NCBI RefSeq assembly: GCF_000172155.1
Contig: NZ_ABIZ01000001.1
Location: forward strand, 3,133,105-3,197,104
Reading direction: 5' to 3'
DNA length: 64,000 bases
Origin: Verrucomicrobium spinosum DSM 4136 = JCM 18804
Lineage (GTDB): Bacteria > Verrucomicrobiota > Verrucomicrobiia > Verrucomicrobiales > Verrucomicrobiaceae
Made by a program: the position numbers and the translations under genes. The notes beneath the pieces were generated by a model. That model ran no database searches, was not told where the DNA came from, and saw only the letters and a list, made by a program, of their open reading frames with translations. Within the stretch, counting starts at the first letter, position 1. The number at the start of each line of letters is the position of its first letter. Below are positions 26,265-35,158 of the stretch, one piece after another.

Positions 26265-26644
26265 GCGCGGTCTTTCTTGAATTCGTTGAGGGTGTCTGCA
26301 AACCAGCGCATGGAGGAGAGGCGCTTGGACATGGCCAGGAGGAAGATGAAGGCCAGGAGGAGGTTTCCGCCGCCGACGGCCAACGCGGCTTTGAGCCAAG
26401 GCCAGCCGGATTGTTCGACGAGCAGGCCGATCAGGGCTGCCACCACGAGTCCCCAGCCCGTGAGTGCGGTGATGCCGCCAATGATGGCAAAGACCAGAGT
26501 GCGCAACACTTGCTGGACTGCCTCCTGGGCTTCAATGGTCAGCAAGACGCTTCGGGCCTCCAGATAGGCGGCCAAAGACGAGGAGAGTCCCTCCTGAGAA
26601 TGGGGGGAAGCGGAAGGTTTGGATACCGGCGGGGCCGTGTCCAT
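26234..26644 (-). CDS. Holin-superfamily III (YqjE-like) membrane protein
   Basis: Small protein of the phage_holin_3_6/YqjE type, 136 residues. The ATG at 26644 starts MDTAPPVSK. A soluble helix (about 25-50, EARSVLLTIEAQEAVQQVL) precedes two membrane segments (LVFAIIGGITALTGWGLVVAALIGLL and LKAALAVGGGNLLLAFIFLLA), then a basic C-terminal tail. Despite the name, chromosomal members are not lytic; in E. coli YqjE is encoded with the DUF883 protein YqjD, as here. It is second in the minus-strand operon. Confidence 0.78.
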   Translation of the reverse strand: MDTAPPVSKPSASPHSQEGLSSSLAAYLEARSVLLTIEAQEAVQQVLRTLVFAIIGGITALTGWGLVVAALIGLLVEQSGWPWLKAALAVGGGNLLLAFIFLLAMSKRLSSMRWFADTLNEFKKDRAWLARQTGKR

Positions 26645-26717
26645 GTAGGAAAGGAGAGGGACGTAAAGAACCACCCGGCAGACCATCCGCCGGAATTGCA
26701 AAGCCTACACGTGGAAG

Positions 26718-27065
26718 TTAGCGCTTAAAGATGGCTCCGAGCACAAATCCCACCCCGAAGGCGGTCAGCAGGGCCTGGAGAGGCTTTTCACGGGCGAATT
26801 TCTCTGCCTCGACAGTGAAATCCTTGGCTTGGGTGCGGGCACCATCCCATGCTTTGCCAGCGTAGTCCTTGAACTCGGCTGCTTTTTCGCCTGCGGCGTC
26901 CTTGAAATGTTGGGCTTGGTTCTCGGCCACGGAGCGAAACTCCTCTGCCTTGGCCGCAGCTGCTGCGCGCAACTCCTCGGCAGCTTTCAGGGCGCTCGCC
27001 TTGGCAGCGGCGAAGGGATCGCTGCCAGGTGCAGCGCCGAAGGTGTCGTTTGGCAGGTCACTCAT
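26718..27065 (-). CDS. DUF883 (ElaB/YqjD-like) protein
   Basis: A 115-residue protein of the ElaB/YqjD type. A long Ala/Glu/Lys helix (KASALKAAEELRAAAAAKAE and AAGEKAAEFKDYAG) is followed by the diagnostic C-terminal segment AREKPLQALLTAFGVGFVLG ending in basic residues, which anchors it in the inner membrane. E. coli members bind ribosomes and are induced in stationary phase. The ATG at 27065 begins MSDLPNDTFG. It is the first gene of the operon DUF883, holin-like, small membrane protein, PilT-like, PilT. Confidence 0.82.
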   Translation of the reverse strand: MSDLPNDTFGAAPGSDPFAAAKASALKAAEELRAAAAAKAEEFRSVAENQAQHFKDAAGEKAAEFKDYAGKAWDGARTQAKDFTVEAEKFAREKPLQALLTAFGVGFVLGAIFKR

Positions 27066-27261
27066 GGTAAAAAAGGGTGGAGGATTGAGTGTAAAAAGTC
27101 GGGTTGGGGGATTCAACTACAAGATGCCCGTGAAGCGAGGAAAACTTGTTTTACTTTGATACGGGCCAGACAGCACAGTTGGCCCCTTGTTTCCATTTGC
27201 CCGGTGCGGGAGGGCTGGCATACTCCGGCTTCCTCTTCACCCTCCTTTCCTTCGCAACAAC

Positions 27262-29196
27262 ATGTGTGGCATCTACGGTTTCGCCGGTTTCAAAGAAGAA
27301 AATTTGCTAGACCGGATGGGAAAGGTCATTCACCACCGGGGTCCAGACGGTCAGGGGCGGTATGAAGCTCCGGACGGCGTGCCGTTTAGCATGGGAATGC
27401 AGCGCCTTTCCATCATCGATCTGGAGGGGGGCTGGCAGCCGGTGTACAACGAGGACTCGACGGTGGCTGTCTGCTACAACGGTGAGACCTACAACTACGT
27501 CGAACTGCGCCAGGAGCTCATTGCCAAGGGGCACGCCTTTCGCACCCACAGTGACACGGAGTGCATTGTGCACGGGTATGAGGAATGGGGGATCGAGGGT
27601 CTCCTGCGCCGGATGAATGGCATGTTCGCCTTCTGCCTGTATGATGTGCGGAGGCGGGAGTTTCTCATTGCCAGGGATCGCTGCGGGCAGAAGCCGCTGT
27701 ATTACCATCATGCCAATGGGCGTTTCCTCTTTGGCAGCGAGGTCAAGTCCCTCCTGGAGAGTACGCATGTCAGTGCCGAGCCCAACATTGAGGCCATCGA
27801 TCCCTACCTGACACTCCGGAACGTGCCGGAGCCTCAGACGATGTTCAAGGGCATTTACATCCTGCCGACCAGTCACTACCTGCGCTACAAGCTGGCAAAC
27901 CATTCTCTGGAGATCCAGCGGTACTGGGAGGTCCCGCTCCTCGATGCCCGCACCGCCACCTACAAAAGCGAGGGTGAGTACTTTGAAGCGCTGGAAGAAG
28001 TCTTCAATGATGCGGTGCGACTCTGCATGCGCAGTGATGTGCCGGTGGGTGCCTACTTGAGCGCCGGAGTGGATTCATCCCTTACGGTGGCGGCGATGAC
28101 GAAGCATTCCTCCAACATCAACACCTACTCGGTGGGCTTCAATTCACCCGTGGATGAGACCCCGGCCGCTCGCGAGACCGCAGCGTTTCTGGGCACCAAG
28201 CACCACGAAATCATCTGCCAGCCGGAAGACTTTGACCTGTTGCCCAAGATCGTGTGGCACATGGACCGCCCGGTGGGCGATGCCTTGCTCATTGCCTTCT
28301 ACAAGCTGGCCCAAGGGGCAAGCAAAGACCTGAAGGTTGTCTTGGGAGGAGAAGGAGCCGACGAGGCCTTTGCGGGCTATTCGTTCCAGGGGGTGATTAC
28401 CAAGGTGGAGAAGATGCGCCGCAAAATTCCGGGGGTCACCAGTCTGGCGGCTCCCCTTTTTGCCGCGACGCCAGCGAGCTTGCTAAACAAATTCTTCAAG
28501 TTTCCTGCCGACCTGGGCAGCCAGGGGAAGAAGCGGGTGGTGGAGTTTCTGGCCGGATACACGCGCCGGGATCTGAACCACAACTTCAATGCCCTGCGCA
28601 CTCTCTGGAGCCATGATGAGCGTCATGACGTGTACGCAGAGAGCTATAAACGACTGGCCACTGATGCCTGGATGGCGAAAGAGAAGGAGAAGGACAAGGG
28701 CGGGCCGTTTCTGGATCGTCTCCTGAAACTCCAATACGACGAATGGCTTCAGGATTGGGCCCTGATCCGGCAGGACAAGAACACCATGGCCCACAGTCTG
28801 GAGTACCGGTTGCCCTTTCTGGACCATCGCCTGATCGAGCTGGCCTTCACCATGCCAGCGGAGATGAAGATCAACAATGGCACGGACAAATACATCGAGC
28901 GGAAGCTGGCGGACAAGATCTTCCCGCCGCACATCGCCCGGCGTGCCAAGATCCCGTTCTACCTGCCCGTCGAGTATTTCCTGGATAAACCGCAGTTCCG
29001 CAAGCTGGTGGCGGAGACGCTGAACGAGACGGCGGTGAAGCGCCGTGGTTACTTCGAACCGGCCAAAGTCCGGGCGCTGGTGGAGAACATGAACCGCACC
29101 CGGGAGTTTGTCTTCTGCAAGCAGGTGGTCTCACTGGTGATCCTCGAGCTCTGGCACCAGGTGTTCGTGGACAAGGCGTTCTCGTTTGGACGCTGA
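27262..29196 (+). CDS. asnB: Asparagine synthase (glutamine-hydrolysing)
   Basis: Class II glutamine amidotransferase that makes asparagine from aspartate, ATP and glutamine, or a related amidotransferase in glycan synthesis. Translation from the ATG at 27262 exposes Cys2 (MCGIYGFAGF) as the glutaminase nucleophile. Glutaminase features include HHRGPDGQG, MQRLSIIDLEGG and CYNGETYNY. The synthetase domain has the PP-loop YLSAGVDSSL (SGGxDSS-like, here SAGVDSS) and LGGEGADEAFAGY. At 644 residues it is the usual size of bacterial AsnB. The replacement of the first Gly of SGG by Ala is notable but occurs in the family. It stands alone on its strand. Confidence 0.9.
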   Translation: MCGIYGFAGFKEENLLDRMGKVIHHRGPDGQGRYEAPDGVPFSMGMQRLSIIDLEGGWQPVYNEDSTVAVCYNGETYNYVELRQELIAKGHAFRTHSDTECIVHGYEEWGIEGLLRRMNGMFAFCLYDVRRREFLIARDRCGQKPLYYHHANGRFLFGSEVKSLLESTHVSAEPNIEAIDPYLTLRNVPEPQTMFKGIYILPTSHYLRYKLANHSLEIQRYWEVPLLDARTATYKSEGEYFEALEEVFNDAVRLCMRSDVPVGAYLSAGVDSSLTVAAMTKHSSNINTYSVGFNSPVDETPAARETAAFLGTKHHEIICQPEDFDLLPKIVWHMDRPVGDALLIAFYKLAQGASKDLKVVLGGEGADEAFAGYSFQGVITKVEKMRRKIPGVTSLAAPLFAATPASLLNKFFKFPADLGSQGKKRVVEFLAGYTRRDLNHNFNALRTLWSHDERHDVYAESYKRLATDAWMAKEKEKDKGGPFLDRLLKLQYDEWLQDWALIRQDKNTMAHSLEYRLPFLDHRLIELAFTMPAEMKINNGTDKYIERKLADKIFPPHIARRAKIPFYLPVEYFLDKPQFRKLVAETLNETAVKRRGYFEPAKVRALVENMNRTREFVFCKQVVSLVILELWHQVFVDKAFSFGR

Positions 29197-29206
29197 GCCT
29201 GCCGGT

Positions 29207-29704
29207 CTATCTGCGTGGCACTTCCTCGAACTCGAACTCTACCGCCGCCCAGGTTTTTTTGTCGGCGTCGAACTGCCACAGCGTGGCTTTCAGTCTGGCT
29301 TTGCCCGACTTCCGTCCGATGAGTTTCCATGCAGTCAGGGGCGGGTAAGGTTCTTTGCGGTCGGCAGGCGGAAAGAAGGTGAGCAGACCGGTGCCGCGGA
29401 TTTCGAGGAGCTCGGTGTTTTTGCCTTTGGGATCCTTCTTCAGGACAGCAGCGAAGGGGAGCTTGGTCTCGGGAGTGTTCTCATCGTCCTGGCTGTAAAT
29501 TTCCACGGCTCCGGAGGCGAACTCATTGGCCTCATCGAACTGGTGGAAAACCACCCGGTAGGTGTGTTTCAGCCCCCCGTTCTCAAGCACCATGGCCGGT
29601 GGCTCGGCAGCCTGAAGCGGAGGCGGGACCAGGGTGGCAAGGATGACCACAATCGCCGTCGGCAGGAGGATGAGGCGAGTCAGGTGGGACCACAAGCTGC
29701 TCAT
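29207..29704 (-). CDS. Secreted protein of unknown function
   Basis: A 165-residue exported protein I do not recognise. The ATG at 29704 gives a signal peptide (hydrophobic core LILLPTAIVVILATLV, cleavage near LQAAEP). The mature part is a small beta-rich domain (TYRVVFHQF, GAVEIYS, ELLEIRGTGLLTFF, WKLIGRKSG) ending in charged residues. It converges with asnB, whose stop is 10 bp away, and is divergent from the DUF1549 gene, sharing a 136-bp promoter region with it. Confidence 0.7.
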   Translation of the reverse strand: MSSLWSHLTRLILLPTAIVVILATLVPPPLQAAEPPAMVLENGGLKHTYRVVFHQFDEANEFASGAVEIYSQDDENTPETKLPFAAVLKKDPKGKNTELLEIRGTGLLTFFPPADRKEPYPPLTAWKLIGRKSGKARLKATLWQFDADKKTWAAVEFEFEEVPRR

Positions 29705-29840
29705 GGCATAGCATGCGGGCAGATGGGCCGGCAGCAAGCAGGATGATCGAAAAATTCCGGAAGAGGGCGGGTGCCGCCTAATACAACTCGCACCGCATTC
29801 GTTTGGGTGATGCAGTTGTGTAGCTCCATCGAATGCCCCC

Positions 29841-31700
29841 ATGCGCTCCTCATTGATGACTCTCTTGGTCGCGCTCGTGGCTGTCTCCGGCCCGGCAGGT
29901 CTCCCCGCCAGCGTGCCGGGGATCATGGCCGCGGCACAATCCAGCTCGTTCTCGATGACGCCGGAAGCCGTGGCTGGACGGATTGACCAGGCCATCCTGC
30001 AGATGGAGGGGGACATCTGGCGGCAACAAAACGCAAAGGTTGAACCTGCGCAGCGCATGCCGCTGAAACTGCCTCCTCAGGTTTCCGACGAGGTATTCAT
30101 CCGACGTGCATACCTGGATCTGCACGCCAGGTTGCCAGATGCCGCGACGGTGCGCTCTTTTCTGGTCAGCACCCATCCGCAGAAGCGGCAGGTGTTGGTG
30201 GACAGGTTGCTGACGGATCCCATGTCCGGAGCCCGGCGGTTTCTCAGGCTGGCAGATATGCTCCGGGTCAAGGACGTGGTTTTGGGGTATCCCATGCGCT
30301 CGTATGTGGAGTGGCTGAGGGCGGCTGCGGCGAACGACATGCCCTATGACAAAATGGTCCGAGCCCTCCTGACCTCGTCAGGCGATGTCGGCAGGGTGCC
30401 GGCTGCAGGATTTCTGATGACGGATGGTGGTCACATGGAACTGACCATGCAGGAGATCGTGAGGGTGTTTCTGGATGAGAACATTCAGTGCGCGACCTGT
30501 CATGATCACCCCTTCGCGGATACCACCCAGATGCAATATTACCAACTGGCAGCCTCGCTCACCGGCGTGGAGGTGACCAAGGGTGTGCCGGGGGCGGTGC
30601 AACCGCAGCGCTTGTGGCCGGTTCATGGGGCGCTGGCGGAGCCAGACCGTCTCGTGATGCCGGGTGAGCAACTGACGACTCAACCCGCCAAGGTGCGGGT
30701 GCCGGTCTTCCTCCCCAAGGACTATCTTTACCGCGATGGCAAACCTGGTGATGCGGTGAAACCGGGACTGCCAGTCTGGACACCCAAGGGTATGGGGGTT
30801 CCCAGAGCTTTTGTGCCCGCAACGGGTAGAAATGGCGAGGTGGCAGTCGAGCTGGCGGAGTGGGTGATCGGGAGCGACCGCTTTGCAGAAGTGGCCGCGT
30901 TGCGGACCTGGCAGGAGCTTTTTGGGCTCCCTGCACAGGCTGCGGATGTCTGGATCAAGGAAGACTTCGCCACGGGGAAAACAGCGGTGGAGGTTTATCA
31001 GTCCCGATCCTGTGAAGGGGCGGGACCGCGGACTGAGACGGGCGGCTATATGGGATACGGCAATCGTTTTAGCACATTTGTCGGGGATTCTGCCAACGAA
31101 CCCCACAGGCGCTTTACGCAGGTGTTGGCGGCGGAGTTGGTGCGGATGAAGTACGACCTGCGGGAGTTCGAGAGGGCTCTGTGCCACACCCAGGCCTATC
31201 AACGTCAGGCGCAGGTGGTCGCGTTGGGGGAGCCTGGCTATGCCTTTTCCCCGGCCTTCCGCCGACTGCCCGCAGAGACGATTTGGAACAACCTGGTGCT
31301 GGTGCAGACGGACGGTGCGGCGGTCGGCAAAGCCCTGCTGAGCCACGAGCTGCCTCAAGTGCCTGATGTTGAGCATCCCTCCCGCGCGCTCGGGCGGGCA
31401 AATCGGGCCTGGGGGGACGATTCGATGCGGACGATCACTCATCGTCTGGTGCAGACGCTGATGACGGGGGATACGGTAAAGCAGGCGAGTGCCAAGGAGG
31501 GTCCGCTGGTGCAGCGGCTTAAGAACACGCAGCCTGGAGATCTTGCCGTGGAGGAGGCATTCCTGGCTGTGTTGGGTCGCCTGCCCACGCGCGTGGAGAA
31601 GATGAAGACTTTGGACTACTGCCTGGAGAACCTGGGAACTGGGTGGAGTGACACGGTGTGGTCACTGCTCAACACGAGCGAGTTCGTATTCCAATATTAG
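29841..31700 (+). CDS. DUF1549/DUF1553 domain protein
   Basis: Exported protein, 619 residues, with the DUF1549 domain first (FIRRAYLDLHARLPDAATV, WLRAAAANDMPYDKMVRALL) and the DUF1553 domain C-terminal (RFTQVLAAELVRMKYDLREF, YRQ-rich region, FRRLPAETIWN). A CxxCH motif (CATCHDHPF) in the middle is typical and could bind haem or metal. These families are abundant in Planctomycetes and Verrucomicrobia, usually beside a DUF1501 sulfatase-like partner; none is present here. Signal peptide at the N-terminus (LMTLLVALVAVSGPAGLPA). Function of the family is unknown. Confidence 0.88.
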   Translation: MRSSLMTLLVALVAVSGPAGLPASVPGIMAAAQSSSFSMTPEAVAGRIDQAILQMEGDIWRQQNAKVEPAQRMPLKLPPQVSDEVFIRRAYLDLHARLPDAATVRSFLVSTHPQKRQVLVDRLLTDPMSGARRFLRLADMLRVKDVVLGYPMRSYVEWLRAAAANDMPYDKMVRALLTSSGDVGRVPAAGFLMTDGGHMELTMQEIVRVFLDENIQCATCHDHPFADTTQMQYYQLAASLTGVEVTKGVPGAVQPQRLWPVHGALAEPDRLVMPGEQLTTQPAKVRVPVFLPKDYLYRDGKPGDAVKPGLPVWTPKGMGVPRAFVPATGRNGEVAVELAEWVIGSDRFAEVAALRTWQELFGLPAQAADVWIKEDFATGKTAVEVYQSRSCEGAGPRTETGGYMGYGNRFSTFVGDSANEPHRRFTQVLAAELVRMKYDLREFERALCHTQAYQRQAQVVALGEPGYAFSPAFRRLPAETIWNNLVLVQTDGAAVGKALLSHELPQVPDVEHPSRALGRANRAWGDDSMRTITHRLVQTLMTGDTVKQASAKEGPLVQRLKNTQPGDLAVEEAFLAVLGRLPTRVEKMKTLDYCLENLGTGWSDTVWSLLNTSEFVFQY

Positions 31701-31707
31701 GGCGGGC

Positions 31708-32598
31708 TCACGCATCCGGTTGATTCATGGCGTGGGCATAGTCGGGATAGAGCCTCCGCACGCAATCAGGACAGATGCTGTGGGAGAATTCTGCTTCTGT
31801 GTGTCGCTGGACGTAGGATTCGATCTTTTCCCAATGACCGTGCCCGTCGTGGATGCTCTTGCAAGAGGCGCAGATGGGCAACATGCCGCGCAGGACTTTG
31901 ATTTCGGCAAGTCGTGCGGTGAGTTCGGCCTCGGAATCAGCCAGTTCTTCCTCAAGCCGCTGGCTGTTCGCGAGGAGAAAGGCCATGCCCATGCCCATCT
32001 CTCCGAGGATGGCCCCCAGCACATAGGGGGCATGGAAGCTGGACGCTTCGAAAAGGCCGGCCTCAGGATGCCTGCACCACAAGACGGCCCGGAGGAGCAG
32101 GGCAGCGGCAAACGCCGCCATCATGAAGGAAATAGCGCGATACAGGACCAGGCGCCGGGCACCGGCATGCCGGAGAAACTCCCAGGCCATCTTAAGACAG
32201 ATGCCCGCGACGGTCAGGCTCATCGCGAGGTTCCGCAGGCTGATGCTGGGCTCTATGAAATAGAACCACGCCAGGATTCCGGTGACGATGGGTATGAGGA
32301 GATAATAAGCACGGCCGGCCGGGACACCTCGCAGAAATCGAGAGGTGGCTTCCAGCCGAAGAACTGCCGTGAGAACGAAGAGCGCATTCCCCACCAGGAC
32401 GCTGACCGCTTCGTGGCCGGACAGGCGGATCAAGAGGGCGATATAACCACAGATGGCCACCACATTGCCAGCCAGCCAGTAGTTAAAGCCGGCATACGTT
32501 TTGAGATGAACCCGGCAAAACAGCAGCACCAGGGCGACAAACCCCACCATGCTGACATGGCAGACAGCGATTGTCTTGAGATCCAGACCTTCGAGCAT
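31708..32598 (-). CDS. Multi-pass membrane sensor with Cys-rich C-terminal motif
   Basis: A 296-residue protein with seven to eight predicted membrane segments (about residues 8-200) resembling MASE-type sensory modules. A coiled-coil-like helix (ANSQRLEEELADSEAELTARL) leads to a conserved tail: LPICASCKSIHD, WEKIESYV, EFSHSICPDCVRRLYP. This CxxC/CxxC tail is commonly found at the ends of bacterial PAS kinases and diguanylate cyclases and may bind zinc. Here no enzymatic output domain is present, so it may act through a partner. I chose ATG 32598; a TTG at 32637 would add 13 residues. It ends 8 bp from the convergent DUF1549 stop. Confidence 0.75.
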   Translation of the reverse strand: MLEGLDLKTIAVCHVSMVGFVALVLLFCRVHLKTYAGFNYWLAGNVVAICGYIALLIRLSGHEAVSVLVGNALFVLTAVLRLEATSRFLRGVPAGRAYYLLIPIVTGILAWFYFIEPSISLRNLAMSLTVAGICLKMAWEFLRHAGARRLVLYRAISFMMAAFAAALLLRAVLWCRHPEAGLFEASSFHAPYVLGAILGEMGMGMAFLLANSQRLEEELADSEAELTARLAEIKVLRGMLPICASCKSIHDGHGHWEKIESYVQRHTEAEFSHSICPDCVRRLYPDYAHAMNQPDA

Positions 32599-32631
32599 GA
32601 GCAGCGTGGGAGTTGAAGAAGACAAGGGGAG

Positions 32632-32670
32632 AAGCAAAAGGGCGGCGACCGTGCTCTGCGGTCACCGCCC
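32632..32670 (-). terminator. Intrinsic terminator of the oxidoreductase gene
   Basis: A strong stem (GGGCGGTGACCG with CGGTCGCCGCCC, one mismatch, seven-base loop) lies about 30 bp past the stop at 32702 on the minus strand and is followed by TTTTGCTTC in that transcript. Confidence 0.75.
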
Positions 32671-32701
32671 CCACATCACTGATACGCGCCAGGCGTTCTG
32701 C

Positions 32702-33859
32702 CTAGCGGAAGCTCTTCGCGAAGTCGTCGGACGAGGCTTTGGCCACGACCTTTGTCTTCTGGAAGGTGCTGTTTTCGGACTTGTCCTTGAGGATATCTTC
32801 GTAGTCGCTGGCAGCCATGGGCAGCTCGATGGTGGCATCCTTCCAAGTCGAAAGGAGGATGGCATTGGCCAACTCTACGCTGCGGATGCCTTCCTCGGCC
32901 GGGGAGAGCAGTTTTTCCCCCTTGAGAATGGCGCTGGTGAAGTTCTGCAGGATTTCCACGTGCTGACCACCTGAGTTTTCCACAGGGATGTCCATGTGCC
33001 AGCTCTCCGGCATGGCGAAGGCGGCTTCTGCGGTCATGCAAAACTCGCTCATGGGCTGGCGGTTGCGCTGGAAGTGGATGTGCGTGCCGTCTTTGACGGT
33101 CAGGCGGCCCTTCTCGGCAGAGATCTCGAGCACGTTGCGTCCCGGAGCTTCGCCAGTAGAGGTGACGAAGGTGGCGGTGGTGCCGTTGTCGTACTGGAAG
33201 ACGGCGGTGACGTCGTCTTCCACCTCGATTTCATGGAACCGGCCGAACTGGCAGAAGCCGCGGACGCGCTGGGGCATGCCGAAGAGCCACTGGAAGAGGT
33301 CCAGATTGTGGGGGCACTGGTTCATGAGCACGCCGCCGCCTTCACCCTTCCAGGTGCCGCGCCAGCCGCCGGTGGCGTAGTAGTAGTTCGTGCGGAACCA
33401 GTTGGTGACTTCCCAGTGAACGCGGCGCACTTCGCCCAGTTCGCCGCTGTCGATCAGGTCCTTGACCTTCTTGAACACGGCGTTGGTCCGCATGTTGAAC
33501 ATGGCGGCGAAGATCTTCTTCTTGTCTGTGTGGGCGGCGATCAGCCGTTCACAGTCCGCCTTGTGCACGGAGATGGGCTTTTCCACCAGGACGTGAAGGC
33601 CTGTTTTGAGGGCTTCGATGCCGATGGAGGTGTGGGAATAATGGGGTGTGCAGATGAGGATGGCGTCAATTTTGCCACTGTGAATCATGGCATTGACGTC
33701 GGTGTAGGCGCTTTCACCCTCCAGCAGCTTCGGCAGGGTGCCGACGCTTTCACAAAGGCAGGTGACACGCAGGCCCTCCACTTTGCCTGCACGTATATTC
33801 GCAAGGTGAGCCTTGCCCATGTTTCCGAGTCCAACGATGCCGAGTCTAACAGTATCCAT
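32702..33859 (-). CDS. Gfo/Idh/MocA family oxidoreductase
   Basis: NAD(P)-dependent sugar or inositol oxidoreductase, 385 residues. The ATG at 33859 (MDTVRLGIVGLGNMGKAHL) places the Rossmann glycine motif GLGNMG at the start; the open frame further upstream has no support. The conserved catalytic pattern is VEKPISV (Lys), followed by the central domain with GGGVLMNQCPHNLDLFQWLFG, in which His is the expected catalytic residue. The C-terminal part is extended compared with short members. It is divergent from galE with about 245 bp between starts. Substrate unknown. Confidence 0.87.
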   Translation of the reverse strand: MDTVRLGIVGLGNMGKAHLANIRAGKVEGLRVTCLCESVGTLPKLLEGESAYTDVNAMIHSGKIDAILICTPHYSHTSIGIEALKTGLHVLVEKPISVHKADCERLIAAHTDKKKIFAAMFNMRTNAVFKKVKDLIDSGELGEVRRVHWEVTNWFRTNYYYATGGWRGTWKGEGGGVLMNQCPHNLDLFQWLFGMPQRVRGFCQFGRFHEIEVEDDVTAVFQYDNGTTATFVTSTGEAPGRNVLEISAEKGRLTVKDGTHIHFQRNRQPMSEFCMTAEAAFAMPESWHMDIPVENSGGQHVEILQNFTSAILKGEKLLSPAEEGIRSVELANAILLSTWKDATIELPMAASDYEDILKDKSENSTFQKTKVVAKASSDDFAKSFR

Positions 33860-34105
33860 GGGCGGCGAGGGTAGAGGGAAAGGGCGGGGGGTCAAGGAGA
33901 GTTGCTCTTTCGTGGGGTGCAGCGAACATATTCCCCGGCTGCGAGGGCCCATAATTGGCTGAAAGTGCAACAAAATGAGACATTTGTGCCTCATATTGAG
34001 ATTTTTAGACTCCCGGGTAGTTTTGGCAACAAGGGTTGGCTCCACCTGCAATCCCGTTGCAGGTGACCGTTGCATTTGCGTGGGGGGCGTGCTGAGTTGG
34101 GCTCA

Positions 34106-35122
34106 ATGCAAAAAACAGGTACTCTCCTCATTACCGGTGGCGCGGGCTATATTGGCTCTCATACCGTCAAGCATCTGTTGAAACAGGGTGAAAAGGTCGT
34201 GGTGGTGGACAACATGGTCTTCGGCCACCGCGAGGCCCTTGACCTGGAGCGCGTGACGCTGGTGGAGGGGGATCTGGGGGATGCTGAGTTGATGGACCGG
34301 GTCTTTGCCGAGCACCAACCCGAAGCGGTATTGCACTTTGCCGCCTATGCTTTCGTCGGAGAGTCGGTGGAGCAACCCCTGAAGTACTACCAGAACAACT
34401 TGACGGCTCCGCTGGCCTTGCTGGAGGCCATGAAAAAGCATGGTACCCGACGGTTCATTTTCTCCTCCACCTGCGCGACCTACGGGAATCCCCAGTACAT
34501 GCCCATGGACGAGAATCACCCTCAGGTGCCGGTGAATCCCTACGGGGCAAGCAAACTGATGTTGGAGCGCGTTCTGCTGGATTGCGGCGTGGCCTGGGGA
34601 CTGCAGAGTGTATTCCTCCGCTACTTCAATGCCAGTGGCGGCGACCTGGAAGGAGAGATCGGGGAGGATCACACCCCGGAGACGCACCTCATCCCGCGCA
34701 TCCTCATGGCTGCCAAAGGGGAGATCGAGCACATCACCGTCTTTGGGACGGACTACGCGACGCCGGACGGCACCTGCATTCGCGACTACATTCATGTGAA
34801 CGATCTGGCACGCGCCCACGCCCTGGCATTGAACCACCTGCGAAACGGCGGGGAAACCACCGCAGTGAACTTGGGCACGGGGCGCGGGTTCAGCGTCCGG
34901 GAGATTTTGGCAACGGCAGAAGCGGTGACGGGGTGTTCGATCCCAGTGTCGTACGGCCCCCGCCGTGCAGGAGATCCGCCGGAACTCGTGGCCAATCCTG
35001 CCAAAGCACTCGAGGTGCTGGGCTGGGAGGCGGAGTACAAGGATCCTCGCCAACACATTGAATCCGCGTGGAAATGGATCGCAGGACCCCGTGGTGGACG
35101 TTATAGGAGCAGAGGGCAATAA
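34106..35122 (+). CDS. galE: UDP-glucose 4-epimerase
   Basis: Interconverts UDP-glucose and UDP-galactose for envelope polysaccharides and galactose use. The ATG at 34106 starts MQKTGTLLITGGAGYIGSHT with the NAD-binding GGAGYIG motif. Catalytic Ser/Thr in IFSSTCATYG and the YxxxK pair in NPYGASKLMLE are present, with NxxGT-type C-terminal motif VNLGTGRGFSV. The length of 338 residues is standard. It precedes a membrane HExxH protein by 36 bp, possibly cotranscribed. UDP-glucose is also the donor for OpgH, so the two share a precursor pool with the phosphoglucomutase. Confidence 0.93.
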   Translation: MQKTGTLLITGGAGYIGSHTVKHLLKQGEKVVVVDNMVFGHREALDLERVTLVEGDLGDAELMDRVFAEHQPEAVLHFAAYAFVGESVEQPLKYYQNNLTAPLALLEAMKKHGTRRFIFSSTCATYGNPQYMPMDENHPQVPVNPYGASKLMLERVLLDCGVAWGLQSVFLRYFNASGGDLEGEIGEDHTPETHLIPRILMAAKGEIEHITVFGTDYATPDGTCIRDYIHVNDLARAHALALNHLRNGGETTAVNLGTGRGFSVREILATAEAVTGCSIPVSYGPRRAGDPPELVANPAKALEVLGWEAEYKDPRQHIESAWKWIAGPRGGRYRSRGQ

Positions 35123-35158
35123 TAGATTTTAGATCGCAACAAAGAGAGTGTGCCCGGT

